NCBI RefSeq assembly: GCF_009363535.1
Contig: NZ_CP045369.1
Coordinates: forward strand, 1,685,001-1,749,000
Origin: Microbulbifer sp. THAF38
Lineage (GTDB): Bacteria > Pseudomonadota > Gammaproteobacteria > Pseudomonadales > Cellvibrionaceae
Direction of reading: 5' to 3'
Length of the DNA: 64,000 nt
Translations under genes and position numbers: made by a program
The notes under the pieces: generated by a model
Databases searched by the model: none
The model's input: the letters and a program-made list of their open reading frames with translations, nothing else
What the model was told of the DNA's origin: nothing
Shown: piece after piece, positions 54,973-63,823 of the stretch
Layout: the number at the start of each line of letters is the position of its first letter
Position numbering within the stretch: the stretch's first letter is position 1

Positions 54973-56727
54973 TCAAGTGGGATCGGCGGGGGAGGGGGGA
55001 GCGCTGGGTTGGCCATCGTCACTGATATTGTGATGGCGCAGGGCCAGTTCGGCGATGTAGGCAGAGAGGAATACCCGGCCGGTTAATTCTTGCAGCAGCT
55101 TGGAGCGTCCCAGCCGGTCCAGTACCGGGCCCTTAACTTCCGCCAGGTGCAGGCGGATATTGCGCTCCAGCAGGTCTTGGTTGACCTGCTGCAGGCGCTC
55201 GGTGGCGGTGCTGTCGATGCGGTTGACCGAAGAGAGAATCAGCACCAAGTCATGCAGGCTCTTTTGCCGTTTCACCTCTGCAAACAGGCGGTCTTCTACC
55301 GCGCTGATATTGCTGAAAAACAAATTTTCATCGATGCGTAGGAAAAGAATGTCCGGCTGGGTTTTTACCGTATAGCGCAGCACATTGCGGAAGTGCTCGG
55401 TGCCGGGAACACGCCCCACCACGGCGATATGAGGCCGACTGGCGCGCCAAATAAGGGTAGCGAAAGAAAGCCCCACGCCCAGGCCGATACCCGCTTCCAC
55501 GCCAAACAGTATGACGCCTAGTAGGGTGCCGCCCATGGCCAGGCCATCGGTGCGGTCATAGTGCCAGTGTCGTGCCAGTGCGCGCAGGTCAATCAGGTTG
55601 GCTGCCGCCACAATAATGGTTGCGGCCAGCACACACACCGGCAGTTCGGTAAACACCTTGGTGGCATAGAGCAGTACCAGGGCTATCAACACTGCGGCGA
55701 TAATGCCACTTAGCGGTGATTTTGCCCCCGCTTCATCGTTCACCGCGGTGCGTGCAAAGCTGCCGGTTACCGCAAACCCTCCGGAACAGGCACTGAGAAG
55801 ATTGGCGGTACCGAGGCCGCGTAGTTCCGCATTGGCATCGAGCTTTTCCCCGCGCCGAAGGGCGATGGTATGGGCCACCGAGAGGCTCTCGACAAAGCCG
55901 AGCAGGGCGATAATCAGTGCCGGCAGCAATAGCTCGTAAATCATGGAGAAATTAAAAACCGGCAGGGTGAAATCCGGCAGGCCCGCAGGGATTTCGCCCA
56001 CCACGGGCAAATCCTGCTCCCAGTGGAAAATGGTGGTGAGGGCGATGGAGAGCAGCACAACCAGCATTGGGGCCAGGCGCGATAGCAACTTTGCCCGTGT
56101 GGCCTCAACGCCCAGGGTGCGCAGTAAAAAAGGAAGCCCGAGGCGCGCGATAATCAGGCTGGATAGGGCAATCAGCCCCATCAGGGCTGCATCCGGGTCG
56201 CTCAGCGGGCCGTTATCAATCGTGCTCAGCAAAATTTCCAGGGCCGTGTGCCCCTCACTTTTAATGCCGAGTAGCGGAGCTATTTGCCCCGCGATGATCA
56301 GCACCGCCGCGCCGGACACAAAGCCATTGACCACCGGTAGGCTCAGCAGATTGGAGAGGCTGCCAAGGCCCAGGAAACCCATCAATAGCAGCATTATTCC
56401 GCTGAGTAGGGCCAGCAATATGGCCCCATTGATATATTCGACGCTGCCAGGCGTGGCGATTGGGGTAAGCGCGGAGGCGGTCATCAGGGCCAGTATTGCC
56501 ACGGGCCCCACAGAGAGTACTGAGCTGGAGCCGAACAGGGCATAGCCCACCAGAGGCAGCAGACCCGCATAAAGTCCCAAGTAGGGCGGCAGGCCGGCCA
56601 GCGCCGCATAGGCCAGTGCCTGGGGAATCAACATCATGCTGGCAAGGATTGCAGCCACGGCATCCCCTATCAGCCACTTGGGCTGGTAGCGTTTTAGCCA
56701 GAGGGGGATCAGTTGCTGCACACGCAT
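54973..56727 (-). CDS. SulP-family anion permease with STAS domain (copy A)
   Basis: This 584-residue protein has the SulP N-terminal signature (PQALAYAALAGLPPYLGLYAG) and a membrane domain, ending in a cytosolic STAS domain (ILFLRIDENLFFSNISAVEDRL, LVLILSSVNRIDSTATE). SulP proteins import sulfate or bicarbonate. It follows the YeeE genes of the sulfur module on the same strand. A paralogue faces right at 59678-61384. Confidence 0.9.
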   Translation of the reverse strand: MRVQQLIPLWLKRYQPKWLIGDAVAAILASMMLIPQALAYAALAGLPPYLGLYAGLLPLVGYALFGSSSVLSVGPVAILALMTASALTPIATPGSVEYINGAILLALLSGIMLLLMGFLGLGSLSNLLSLPVVNGFVSGAAVLIIAGQIAPLLGIKSEGHTALEILLSTIDNGPLSDPDAALMGLIALSSLIIARLGLPFLLRTLGVEATRAKLLSRLAPMLVVLLSIALTTIFHWEQDLPVVGEIPAGLPDFTLPVFNFSMIYELLLPALIIALLGFVESLSVAHTIALRRGEKLDANAELRGLGTANLLSACSGGFAVTGSFARTAVNDEAGAKSPLSGIIAAVLIALVLLYATKVFTELPVCVLAATIIVAAANLIDLRALARHWHYDRTDGLAMGGTLLGVILFGVEAGIGLGVGLSFATLIWRASRPHIAVVGRVPGTEHFRNVLRYTVKTQPDILFLRIDENLFFSNISAVEDRLFAEVKRQKSLHDLVLILSSVNRIDSTATERLQQVNQDLLERNIRLHLAEVKGPVLDRLGRSKLLQELTGRVFLSAYIAELALRHHNISDDGQPSAPPSPADPT

Positions 56728-56842
56728 GTTTTACTTTTGTTGATTGGCGGATCTCCACTTGGTGGTGGCGATACCTTGATTCAACAAGATAGACCGAAGC
56801 GACGGCGCTGCTTACCAGTGCCGCCGCTCCTAGGTGTCCGCC

Positions 56843-57277
56843 TTATCCGCGCGCCGGGATCATCTTATGAGCGCCGAGCCTGAAGATGCCCATGCCGGCC
56901 AGCATGGCCAGGGTAAATATCAGTGCTTTTTCCAGCCCGGCACCGCTCGCCACAATGGCGGGGCCGGGGCAGAAGCCCGCCAAGCCCCAGCCGATCCCAA
57001 ACATCAGGCCGCCTATCACCAGGCGGCGGTCAATATGGGTATTGGTTGGCAACTGTAAGGTTTCTTTTAATAGGGATTCTTTGCGCCCTTTAAATAATTG
57101 AAAGGCGGGCAGACTGACGGCGATGGCGCCCGCCATAACCAGTGCCAGGGAGGGGTCCCAGGCGCCGGCAATATCTAAAAAGCCCAATACCTTTTCCGGG
57201 TTAGCCATACCGGATAACAACAAGCCCAGTCCGAAGATCAAGCCCGCCAGTAACGCAGTCACAGTGGTTTTCATCAT
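56843..57277 (-). CDS. YeeE/YedE-type (DUF6691) membrane protein
   Basis: This 144-residue protein has four hydrophobic segments with conserved GLIFGLGLLLSGM and GIGWGLAGFCPGPA motifs. The small YeeE/YedE pair is associated with transport of sulfur compounds such as thiosulfate or reduced sulfur. It lies directly after its partner gene. Confidence 0.88.
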   Translation of the reverse strand: MMKTTVTALLAGLIFGLGLLLSGMANPEKVLGFLDIAGAWDPSLALVMAGAIAVSLPAFQLFKGRKESLLKETLQLPTNTHIDRRLVIGGLMFGIGWGLAGFCPGPAIVASGAGLEKALIFTLAMLAGMGIFRLGAHKMIPARG

Positions 57278-57288
57278 TTGATCCTCTC

Positions 57289-57720
57289 TTAAGCGGCCAG
57301 CAGGTGGCGCACAACATAAACCGTGGCAAAGCCCGCGGCCATAAACACTAACGTGGCGACCAGTGAGCGGGGTGAGAGACGGGATAGGCCGCAGACCCCA
57401 TGACCGCTGGTGCAGCCGGAGCCCAAACGGGTGCCGAAGCCCACCAGCAGGCCGGCGGCGATCAGGGTGGGGTAGCCCGCCTCAATTTTGATGGGGGGGA
57501 GGGCGACAAAGAGCTGCCAGGCCAGCGGTGCAGCCAGTAGGCCGATAATAAAAGCCAGGCGCCAGCCGATACCGGAGCTGCCTTCCAGCAGGCCGCCTAA
57601 AACACCAGAGATGCCGGCAATGCGGCCATTAAAAATCAGCAATAGGACGCTGGCGAGCCCAATAAGAGCACCGCCGGCGAGTGCCGTGGCGGGGGTGAAG
57701 GCAGTCCAATCGATGGTCAT
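57289..57720 (-). CDS. YeeE/YedE-type membrane protein, larger partner
   Basis: This 143-residue partner has [40 protein letters not shown] (the cysteine-containing motif of the family) and a C-terminal membrane span. The cysteine motif is probably where the sulfur species binds. It starts 4 bases after the repressor stop, so the two genes belong to one operon. Confidence 0.88.
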   Translation of the reverse strand: MTIDWTAFTPATALAGGALIGLASVLLLIFNGRIAGISGVLGGLLEGSSGIGWRLAFIIGLLAAPLAWQLFVALPPIKIEAGYPTLIAAGLLVGFGTRLGSGCTSGHGVCGLSRLSPRSLVATLVFMAAGFATVYVVRHLLAA

Positions 57721-57724
57721 GGCG

Positions 57725-58039
57725 TTACTCCGCGCAGTAGAGTTGATAAAGAGTTTGTAGAAGTGCCAGAACCCGTGGGTCAGCTACTCGGTAGTAAACG
57801 TGTTTGCCCTCCCGGCGGGTGTCCACCAACCCCTCGCGGCGTAGGACACCCAGCTGTTGGGAGAGGCTGGGCTGGCGAAGACCCAGGCGTTCCTCAAGTT
57901 CGCCTACATTAAGTTCTTCCTGGCTGAGTTGGCACAGCAGTAACAAGCGGTCTTGGTTGGCCAGGGAGCGCAGCATGGCCGCGGCTTGGCCGGCGGAATC
58001 GCGCATCTTGTTTAAATCGAGGCTGGAGGTATCGGGCAT
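57725..58039 (-). CDS. ArsR-family repressor, BigR/SqrR-like
   Basis: This 104-residue protein is read from the ATG at 58039; the frame extends further but crosses the promoter region. The winged helix ([39 protein letters not shown]) is typical ArsR. Two cysteines (LLLCQLS and QLYCAE) are in the positions used by BigR/SqrR for persulfide sensing. It is divergent from the persulfide dioxygenase-like gene and should control both operons. Confidence 0.88.
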   Translation of the reverse strand: MPDTSSLDLNKMRDSAGQAAAMLRSLANQDRLLLLCQLSQEELNVGELEERLGLRQPSLSQQLGVLRREGLVDTRREGKHVYYRVADPRVLALLQTLYQLYCAE

Positions 58040-58069
58040 TAACTTGGCCTGGTAACAATCTACAAAATA

Positions 58070-58093
58070 ATAATATATTGTTTTACATATTAT
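58070..58093. promoter_or_regulatory. Candidate ArsR/BigR operator
   Basis: ATAATAT and ATATTAT are separated by 10 bases, forming an inverted repeat between the divergent start codons. The spacing fits a dimeric winged-helix repressor. Confidence 0.45.
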
Positions 58094-58135
58094 CAAAATG
58101 TATATTGATCGGGTAGTGAATTTGGAGGGCAAAAA

Positions 58136-59014
58136 ATGCCGCAGGTAAAGCAAAGCACTCAGGTGCGGCCGTTCCTCGACAGAGAGACCGAAACCTGGAG
58201 CTATGTGGTATACGACAGGGCCGGTGGCTCGGCCGCCGTGGTGGATACCGTGCTCAACTTTGACACGGCATCCGGGCGTACCAGCAACAAGGGTGCGCAA
58301 GAAATAGTGGCGTTTATCCGGGAAAAGAATCTCACCCTGGAGTGGATACTGGAAACCCACGCCCATGCCGACCACCTCTCTGCGGCGCCTTTCCTGCGGG
58401 AGCAGTTGGGTGGACGCATCGCCATCGGTGAGCAGATTTGCCAGGTGCAGAAGATTTTCCGCGAGGTTTTTAACCTGGAGAGGGAGTTTCTTGCCGATGG
58501 CAGCCAGTTTGATCACCTATTCAAGGATGGTGAACATTTTCAGGTGGGAGAGCTGGAGGCGCGGGTGATTTATAGCCCCGGCCACACTCCCGCGGATATG
58601 GCCTGGTTGATCGGCGATGCCCTGTTTGTGGGAGATACCCTGTTTATGCCGGATGTGGGCAGTGCCCGATGTGATTTCCCCGGAGGCGATGCCGCACAAC
58701 TGTATTTGTCGGTGAAAAAAATATTATCCCTGCCGGACGAAACCCGCATGTTCATGTGTCACGATTACCCACCGCAGGGTCAGCGGGAGCACCAGTGTGA
58801 AACCACTGTGGGGGCCCAGCGACGGGAAAATATCCACCTGCGCGACGGTATTAGCGAAAGCGAGTTTGTGGCAATCCGTAAAAAACGCGATGCCAGCCTG
58901 CCCATGCCGCGGCTGATTATCCCCTCAGTGCAGGTCAATATTCGTGCCGGCCAGTTTCCTCCGGCAGAATCCAACGGCACAGTCTATCTAAAAGTGCCGC
59001 TGAATCAGCTGTAA
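58136..59014 (+). CDS. Persulfide-dioxygenase-like metallo-beta-lactamase protein
   Basis: This 292-residue protein has the metal-binding THAHADHLSAAPF motif and the strand IYSPGHTPADMAWLIG. It belongs to the ETHE1/Blh branch of metallo-hydrolases that oxidise glutathione persulfide to sulfite. It fits the sulfur module: the ArsR/BigR-like repressor is divergent and the DUF442 gene follows. Confidence 0.85.
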   Translation: MPQVKQSTQVRPFLDRETETWSYVVYDRAGGSAAVVDTVLNFDTASGRTSNKGAQEIVAFIREKNLTLEWILETHAHADHLSAAPFLREQLGGRIAIGEQICQVQKIFREVFNLEREFLADGSQFDHLFKDGEHFQVGELEARVIYSPGHTPADMAWLIGDALFVGDTLFMPDVGSARCDFPGGDAAQLYLSVKKILSLPDETRMFMCHDYPPQGQREHQCETTVGAQRRENIHLRDGISESEFVAIRKKRDASLPMPRLIIPSVQVNIRAGQFPPAESNGTVYLKVPLNQL

Positions 59015-59079
59015 AAAATCCAAGTAAATCTAGCGCTGCAGCCAAGATTAGCTGGGGCCGCAGTCACAACGAGGCGACG

Positions 59080-59493
59080 ATGAATATTAAAAAATTAGAT
59101 GAGCAAGTGAGCGTTTCTGAACATATTGCCTGTGAAGAGATGGCACCTCTGGCACAGAGTGGTGTACAGGTGGTGGTTTGCAACTGCCCGGAAGGGGAGA
59201 GTGAGGCACACCCCAGCTACGAAGCCATGGAGCGGGCCGCTCAGAACGCCGGCCTACGCTTTATTGCGATTCCTTTTACCCGTGGGCGAATGACCCGGGA
59301 GCACTGCGAGGCCTTTCGCAATGTATTGCAGAGCGGTGAAAAAATTCATGCATTCTGCCGCACCGGCAATCGTTCAAGTCAGGTTTGGGCCGGGGCCAAA
59401 ATTTTAATGGGTGCCGATAAAAAACAGTTGCATAGCCAGGCTCAGGCAGCAGGCTTTGATGTCAGTGCCGCGCTGGTCTCTATCGATTCCTAA
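59080..59493 (+). CDS. TIGR01244/DUF442 phosphatase-like sulfurtransferase
   Basis: This 137-residue protein has the CX5R-type active-site loop FCRTGNRSS (Cys and Arg around the P-loop), as in the phosphatase-like half of Blh proteins and in DUF442. It probably relays sulfane sulfur or acts as a phosphatase; the dioxygenase-like gene upstream often appears fused to this domain elsewhere. It lies 65 bases after that gene. Confidence 0.85.
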   Translation: MNIKKLDEQVSVSEHIACEEMAPLAQSGVQVVVCNCPEGESEAHPSYEAMERAAQNAGLRFIAIPFTRGRMTREHCEAFRNVLQSGEKIHAFCRTGNRSSQVWAGAKILMGADKKQLHSQAQAAGFDVSAALVSIDS

Positions 59494-59677
59494 CTTATCG
59501 AGCCCTAATCTATCGAGCGCCTAATAAAGGCGCTTTAATGGCCATTAGGATATACCAGAGATTGCGGCACCGCTATGCATTGTAAGAGGGTGCCGCAATT
59601 AAATGTCTGTCATGTGCCGTGACAAAACGGGTGGAACTGACGGCGTGAAGAGAAAAAGCGGAAGGTAAACCATAGTT

Positions 59678-61384
59678 ATGCAGAAACTCTCCCGATGGTT
59701 TCCCATCTTCACTACTTTTCAATCCTATAACCGCCGCACTTTTAACCGGGATCTACTCGCCGCAGCAATAGTCACGGTGCTGCTGATTCCCCAATCCCTT
59801 GCCTACGCCCTGTTAGCGGGGCTGCCGGCGGAAGTGGGCCTCTATGCCAGTATGGTGCCGCTGGTGGTCTACGGTATTTTCGGTTCTAGTAGTACTTTAT
59901 CTGTGGGGCCGGTCGCAGTGATCTCTCTGATGAGTGCCGCCGCCCTGGGAGAGGTCACTGCTACTGGTGAGGTGGATTACCTGAGCGCGGCCGCCGCCCT
60001 GGCGCTGCTCTCCGGGGGAATACTTTTTTTGTTGGGCACTTTACGTCTCGGCATGCTGGCGAACTTTCTCTCCCACCCAGTGATCTCTGGTTTTATTACT
60101 GCTTCCGCATTATTGATTGCACTCAGCCAGCTGCGGCATTTATTGGGGGTGGCCGCCCATGGTGATACTGCACCGGAGTTACTGCTATCGCTATGGCAGA
60201 ACCTGCAAAGCATCAATAGCCTCGCCTTGATAACTGGAGTGGGGGTGGTGATTTTTCTCTATTGGGCCAGAGCCTTTGCTGCAAAATGGCTGGAGAAAAT
60301 GGGCTTGTCTCGCAGTAATGCCGAACTGTTTGCCAGGGCGGCACCGGTGCTGGGTGTGCTGGTAACCATTGCCTTATCAGCTTTCATGAATTTTGAAGCG
60401 CAACAAGTGGCGCTGGTAGGCGCTATTCCCGCCGGTTTACCACCGCTATCACTGCCGAACCTATCATTGCCGCTACTGCAATCTTTATTTGTGCCTGCAC
60501 TAATGATCGCCATTATTGGCTATGTAGAATCTATTTCGGTAGCCAAAACCCTCGCAGCCAAGCGACGACAAAGAATTGATGGTAATCAAGAGTTGGTTGC
60601 CCTGGGCATGGCTAATATCAGCTCCGGCCTTTCTGGTGGTTTCCCGGTGAGTGGTGGCTTTTCTCGCTCGGTAGTGAATGATGCTGCGGGTGCGCAGACA
60701 CAATTTGCCAGCCTGTTTACGGCATTGGGTATCGCGATGGCCGCGCTCTTTTTAACTCCTTTTCTTTATTACCTACCGAAAACCACCCTGGCCGCTACTA
60801 TTATTGTTGCGGTTCTCTCCCTGGTGGACTTCTCCATCCTGCGTAAAACCTGGCACTTTGCCAAGGCAGATTTTATTGCCGTTACCCTGACAATCGCCGT
60901 TACCCTGTTAATGGGCGTCGAGCCCGGTGTAGCCTGTGGTGTTGCCGCATCCTTATTATTATTTATCTATCGGGCCTCCAAACCTCATATAGCCGAAGTG
61001 GGCCTGGTGGAGGGCACCGAGCATTTTCGCAATATTCACCGGCACCAGGTAAAAACTGTTCCCGAGATCCTCACCTTCCGCGTAGATGGCCGCCTGATTT
61101 TCTCTAATATCGGCGTACTGGAAGACCGTATCTATACCGGCCTTGCCAATAATCCTCAGGTGAGACATGTCATTCTGATGTGCAGCGCGGTGAATGAGAT
61201 TGATTGGAGTGCATTAGAAGTTTTAGAGTCTATGAATGCGAACCTGGCTGATAGAGGGGTTCGTTTTCATCTCTCCGAAGTTAAAGGGCCGGTGATGGAT
61301 TGTCTGGAGAAAAGTAGTTTTTTGCAGAAGTTGTCTGGGCGGGTATTTTTGAGTCAGTATCAGGCGTTTGTGCAGCTAGGCTAG
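59678..61384 (+). CDS. SulP-family anion permease with STAS domain (copy B)
   Basis: This 568-residue protein has the same architecture as 54973-56727: PQSLAYALLAGLPAEVGLYAS, about eleven membrane spans and a STAS domain (ILTFRVDGRLIFSNIGVLEDRI, VILMCSAVNEIDWSALE). Both SulP genes end with the KGPV-D(R/C)L-R/KS motif of the STAS domain. It completes the rightward sulfur operon. Sulfate or sulfite export/import is likely. Confidence 0.9.
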   Translation: MQKLSRWFPIFTTFQSYNRRTFNRDLLAAAIVTVLLIPQSLAYALLAGLPAEVGLYASMVPLVVYGIFGSSSTLSVGPVAVISLMSAAALGEVTATGEVDYLSAAAALALLSGGILFLLGTLRLGMLANFLSHPVISGFITASALLIALSQLRHLLGVAAHGDTAPELLLSLWQNLQSINSLALITGVGVVIFLYWARAFAAKWLEKMGLSRSNAELFARAAPVLGVLVTIALSAFMNFEAQQVALVGAIPAGLPPLSLPNLSLPLLQSLFVPALMIAIIGYVESISVAKTLAAKRRQRIDGNQELVALGMANISSGLSGGFPVSGGFSRSVVNDAAGAQTQFASLFTALGIAMAALFLTPFLYYLPKTTLAATIIVAVLSLVDFSILRKTWHFAKADFIAVTLTIAVTLLMGVEPGVACGVAASLLLFIYRASKPHIAEVGLVEGTEHFRNIHRHQVKTVPEILTFRVDGRLIFSNIGVLEDRIYTGLANNPQVRHVILMCSAVNEIDWSALEVLESMNANLADRGVRFHLSEVKGPVMDCLEKSSFLQKLSGRVFLSQYQAFVQLG

Positions 61385-62276
61385 GGCAAAACCTCATTAC
61401 ATTGAAGGAATGCAAGGCTTGCGGTCTACAAGAGGTACAAGTCTTCGGGTTACTCACTAAGATCGCAGTACGAATACGCCGTTGAATGGAAGTGTGGCCA
61501 GAACCTTTCACCAAATCGGCTGAGAAGATCAAGCTAGGCCTTATGGACGGCTAGGACAATTCTTCCATCTAGCTGTGCTTGGGGCTTAAAGCGGCCTTCC
61601 CAGAAGTGACCGGATCTAGCGGAAATATTCCAGCTAGCTTATGCATTCAAGGCTAAATCCACTTGCAAAATTTTCATAAATGTTGGTTTATTTTGCCATT
61701 TTTATGTGCAGAATTTGCTGTCTTCAACTGCTGTCGATATCGAAGATCACAAGCAGGTGCACATATCTACGGTAAGATCAGCGTTAACTTATTGATTTTT
61801 AATGATTTGCATCAGTGATCAAAAGCAACAAAATAACAAGATATAATGCAGCCGCAATATATCCACTTGAGTGTTTCTATGTCAGAGATTGCTAATCCCT
61901 TGATTTGTAAGTCTTTTTCTGGGTTTACTGGTTTTTTTGAACTTGGGATATGTTGCAGGGTGATATAATGCAGGAGCTTTTGAATACACTGTTATTGTGG
62001 CGGTCATTTTTTAGATATTTTGTAGTTGCTACAAGCATCGATCTCTAACTGGACACACTTTTTCAGAGAGTATTTTCTACCGGCTGGTACCGCAGTTTCA
62101 TTCAAGTGCCTTCGTTTTAAGTTAGCAGGCCCTGCAAGCCAACCGCGCCATCTTTGAGTGCCAGTCAGTTAGTTAATCGGTAGGGAAAGTATGGTATTTT
62201 TCCCGATAAATTTATCGGGCAGTGGCCAGCCACCTTTGGCTGGCAGAGGGCAAGTAGGTCGTTCAGAGCGCGCCAG
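61385..62276. other. Non-coding stretch before the cassette array
   Basis: About 890 bases without a recognisable gene, integrase or attI. It contains two strong hairpins: the 18-bp palindrome CCCGATAAATTTATCGGG (62202-62219) and GCCAGCCA-CCTT-TGGCTGGC (62225-62244). These may be remains of a further cassette or its promoter. Confidence 0.5.
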
Positions 62277-62366
62277 CTATAACCAGGCCAGGCAAGATCG
62301 CCCAGCCGGAGGCTGGGCTGGACAGCCTACGCTCTGCTTCGGCTGCCCTTGCTGGCAACGTTATGT
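62277..62366 (+). repeat. Integron attC site 1
   Basis: The left core-like CTATAAC and right core GTTATGT bound a 90-base imperfect palindrome. Near the ends GCCAGGCAAG pairs with CTTGCTGGC with one unpaired base, as attC stems do. The middle forms GCCCAGCC/GGCTGGGC. Confidence 0.8.
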
Positions 62367-62385
62367 GTCCTAAGGAGAAAATTCA

Positions 62386-62667
62386 TTGGAAGAAATAGCC
62401 GAGGGGGCACTGAAGGGGTTACTACGCTTAGTTAGTGTAGTGGTTCGCTCTTTAATGTGGCTAATCTGGGAGCTTTGCTTTGAAGTTATAGCTTGGTATG
62501 TGGGGTGGCCTATATGTCGCGCCATCAGTTTTGGCAAGCTACCTCAAAAGGCCATTACTGATCACGAACAAGCTTCAAATTTCACCAACTTTACTGTATC
62601 CATGGTGGGGCTGGTTTCTTTGGTGGGGTTAGCAATCTTAATAGCTAAGTTAGTTGGTTCAGGTTGA
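62386..62667 (+). CDS. Cassette 1: small membrane protein
   Basis: This 93-residue protein has a TTG start with AAGGAG 9 bases before it, right after attC site 1. It has two hydrophobic segments (LVSVVVRSLMWLIWELCF and TVSMVGLVSLVGLAILIA). Family unknown. It is bounded by attC sites 1 and 2, so it is a mobile cassette gene. Confidence 0.7.
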   Translation: MEEIAEGALKGLLRLVSVVVRSLMWLIWELCFEVIAWYVGWPICRAISFGKLPQKAITDHEQASNFTNFTVSMVGLVSLVGLAILIAKLVGSG

Positions 62668-62680
62668 TCATACTCACCAC

Positions 62681-62779
62681 ACATAACAAAACGCTCAACT
62701 ACACTCCGGCCGCAAGCGGCCTCCGTCGGACAGCCAAAAGCGTGCTTCGCACTGGCTGCCGGTTAGCTCAGCGTTATGC
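62681..62779 (+). repeat. Integron attC site 2
   Basis: ACATAAC (left) and GTTATGC (right) bound a 99-base palindromic element with arms CGGCCGC/GCGGCC. It fits the RYYYAAC...GTTRRRY pattern. Confidence 0.9.
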
Positions 62780-62800
62780 TCAGTAAGCATGGAGAAAAAT

Positions 62801-63694
62801 ATGTCAGCCAGAAGAAGGTATTTACACCCCTTCTTAGATAGTGATAGATGGCAGAAATTCGAGCCAAGAAGTGGAGATATCGTAATTGCCACTCCTTTTA
62901 AATCTGGCACTACGTGGATGCAAATGATTGTTTTAGGACTTTTGCATGGCATCAAAAATCCACCGTTATTGAGAGAGGTGGGGCACTGGATAGATTTTAG
63001 GCCGGCACCTGAGGAGGAGATACTTTCGCGTCTTGAAGAGCAGTCTTCACGAAGGTTCATTAAGACCCATTTGCCCTTCGATGCAATTAAATATGATAAA
63101 AATATTAAATATATTGTAGTTGATCGTGATCCTAGGGATGTCTTTATGTCTCTCTGGAATCACTACAAAAATATGGATGTTGACTTGGTTAATAGTGACC
63201 TTCCACTAGGTGTCCATCCTATACCACCGTGCCCTGATAGCATCCATGAATTCTGGAAGTCATGGCTAACAAAGGGGTATTTTGAATGGGAGAGCGAGGG
63301 GTATCCTTTCTGGTCAAACTTGAGGCATGTGCAGTCATGGTTTGATGTGAAAGATTTGGATAATGTGTTACACGTGCATTACAACAACCTACTGCTTGAT
63401 AGTGAATCAGAAATTAAGCGTGTCGCCAAATTTATTGAGGTCGAGATTTCCGATGAGGAAGCGAATTCCTTGGCCAATTACACTTCCTTTGAATCTACGA
63501 AGAAAAATCTAAATAAATTATTTCCTGGTGGCTATCGCCTATTTAAAAATGGCCCAGATACATTTTTTCATAAGGGAAAGAACGGTCGATGGAGAAGTGT
63601 ATTAACTCAAGAAGATGAAAAGCTGCTGTCTGAGGCTTCCGACACCATGCTCAGTAAAGCTTGCTTCAAGTGGCTGACCTTTGGAACCTTGTAG
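62801..63694 (+). CDS. Cassette 2: PAPS-dependent sulfotransferase
   Basis: This 297-residue protein is read from the ATG at 62801, with GGAG upstream; an ATG at 62789 has none. It has the 5'-phosphosulfate loop ATPFKSGTTWMQM, the 3'-phosphate motif VVDRDPRDVFMSLWNHY and the C-terminal FFHKGKNGRWRSVL. It transfers sulfate from PAPS to an alcohol or amine acceptor. It sits between attC sites 2 and 3. Confidence 0.9.
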   Translation: MSARRRYLHPFLDSDRWQKFEPRSGDIVIATPFKSGTTWMQMIVLGLLHGIKNPPLLREVGHWIDFRPAPEEEILSRLEEQSSRRFIKTHLPFDAIKYDKNIKYIVVDRDPRDVFMSLWNHYKNMDVDLVNSDLPLGVHPIPPCPDSIHEFWKSWLTKGYFEWESEGYPFWSNLRHVQSWFDVKDLDNVLHVHYNNLLLDSESEIKRVAKFIEVEISDEEANSLANYTSFESTKKNLNKLFPGGYRLFKNGPDTFFHKGKNGRWRSVLTQEDEKLLSEASDTMLSKACFKWLTFGTL

Positions 63695-63698
63695 CGGA

Positions 63699-63818
63699 GC
63701 ATAACAATCAGCGGCAGAGCGACAGTCAACGCTACGCACCTTTTGTGTTACTCGCTGGCGCTCAAACATTAACACAAAAGGCGCTCCGCGCTGGCTGCGC
63801 CTGCGCTGGGCGTTATGC
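63699..63818 (+). repeat. Integron attC site 3
   Basis: GCATAAC and GTTATGC are exactly complementary cores of a 120-base element with long pairing arms (ACACAAAAGGCG and its complement region CGCACCTTTTGTGTTA). Confidence 0.9.
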
Positions 63819-63823
63819 GTAAT

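Noticed and set aside
62191..62373. 60-residue frame across attC site 1
   Set aside because: It covers the palindromic attC and its hairpins; composition (Pro/Gly/Trp-rich) is that of a folded DNA site.
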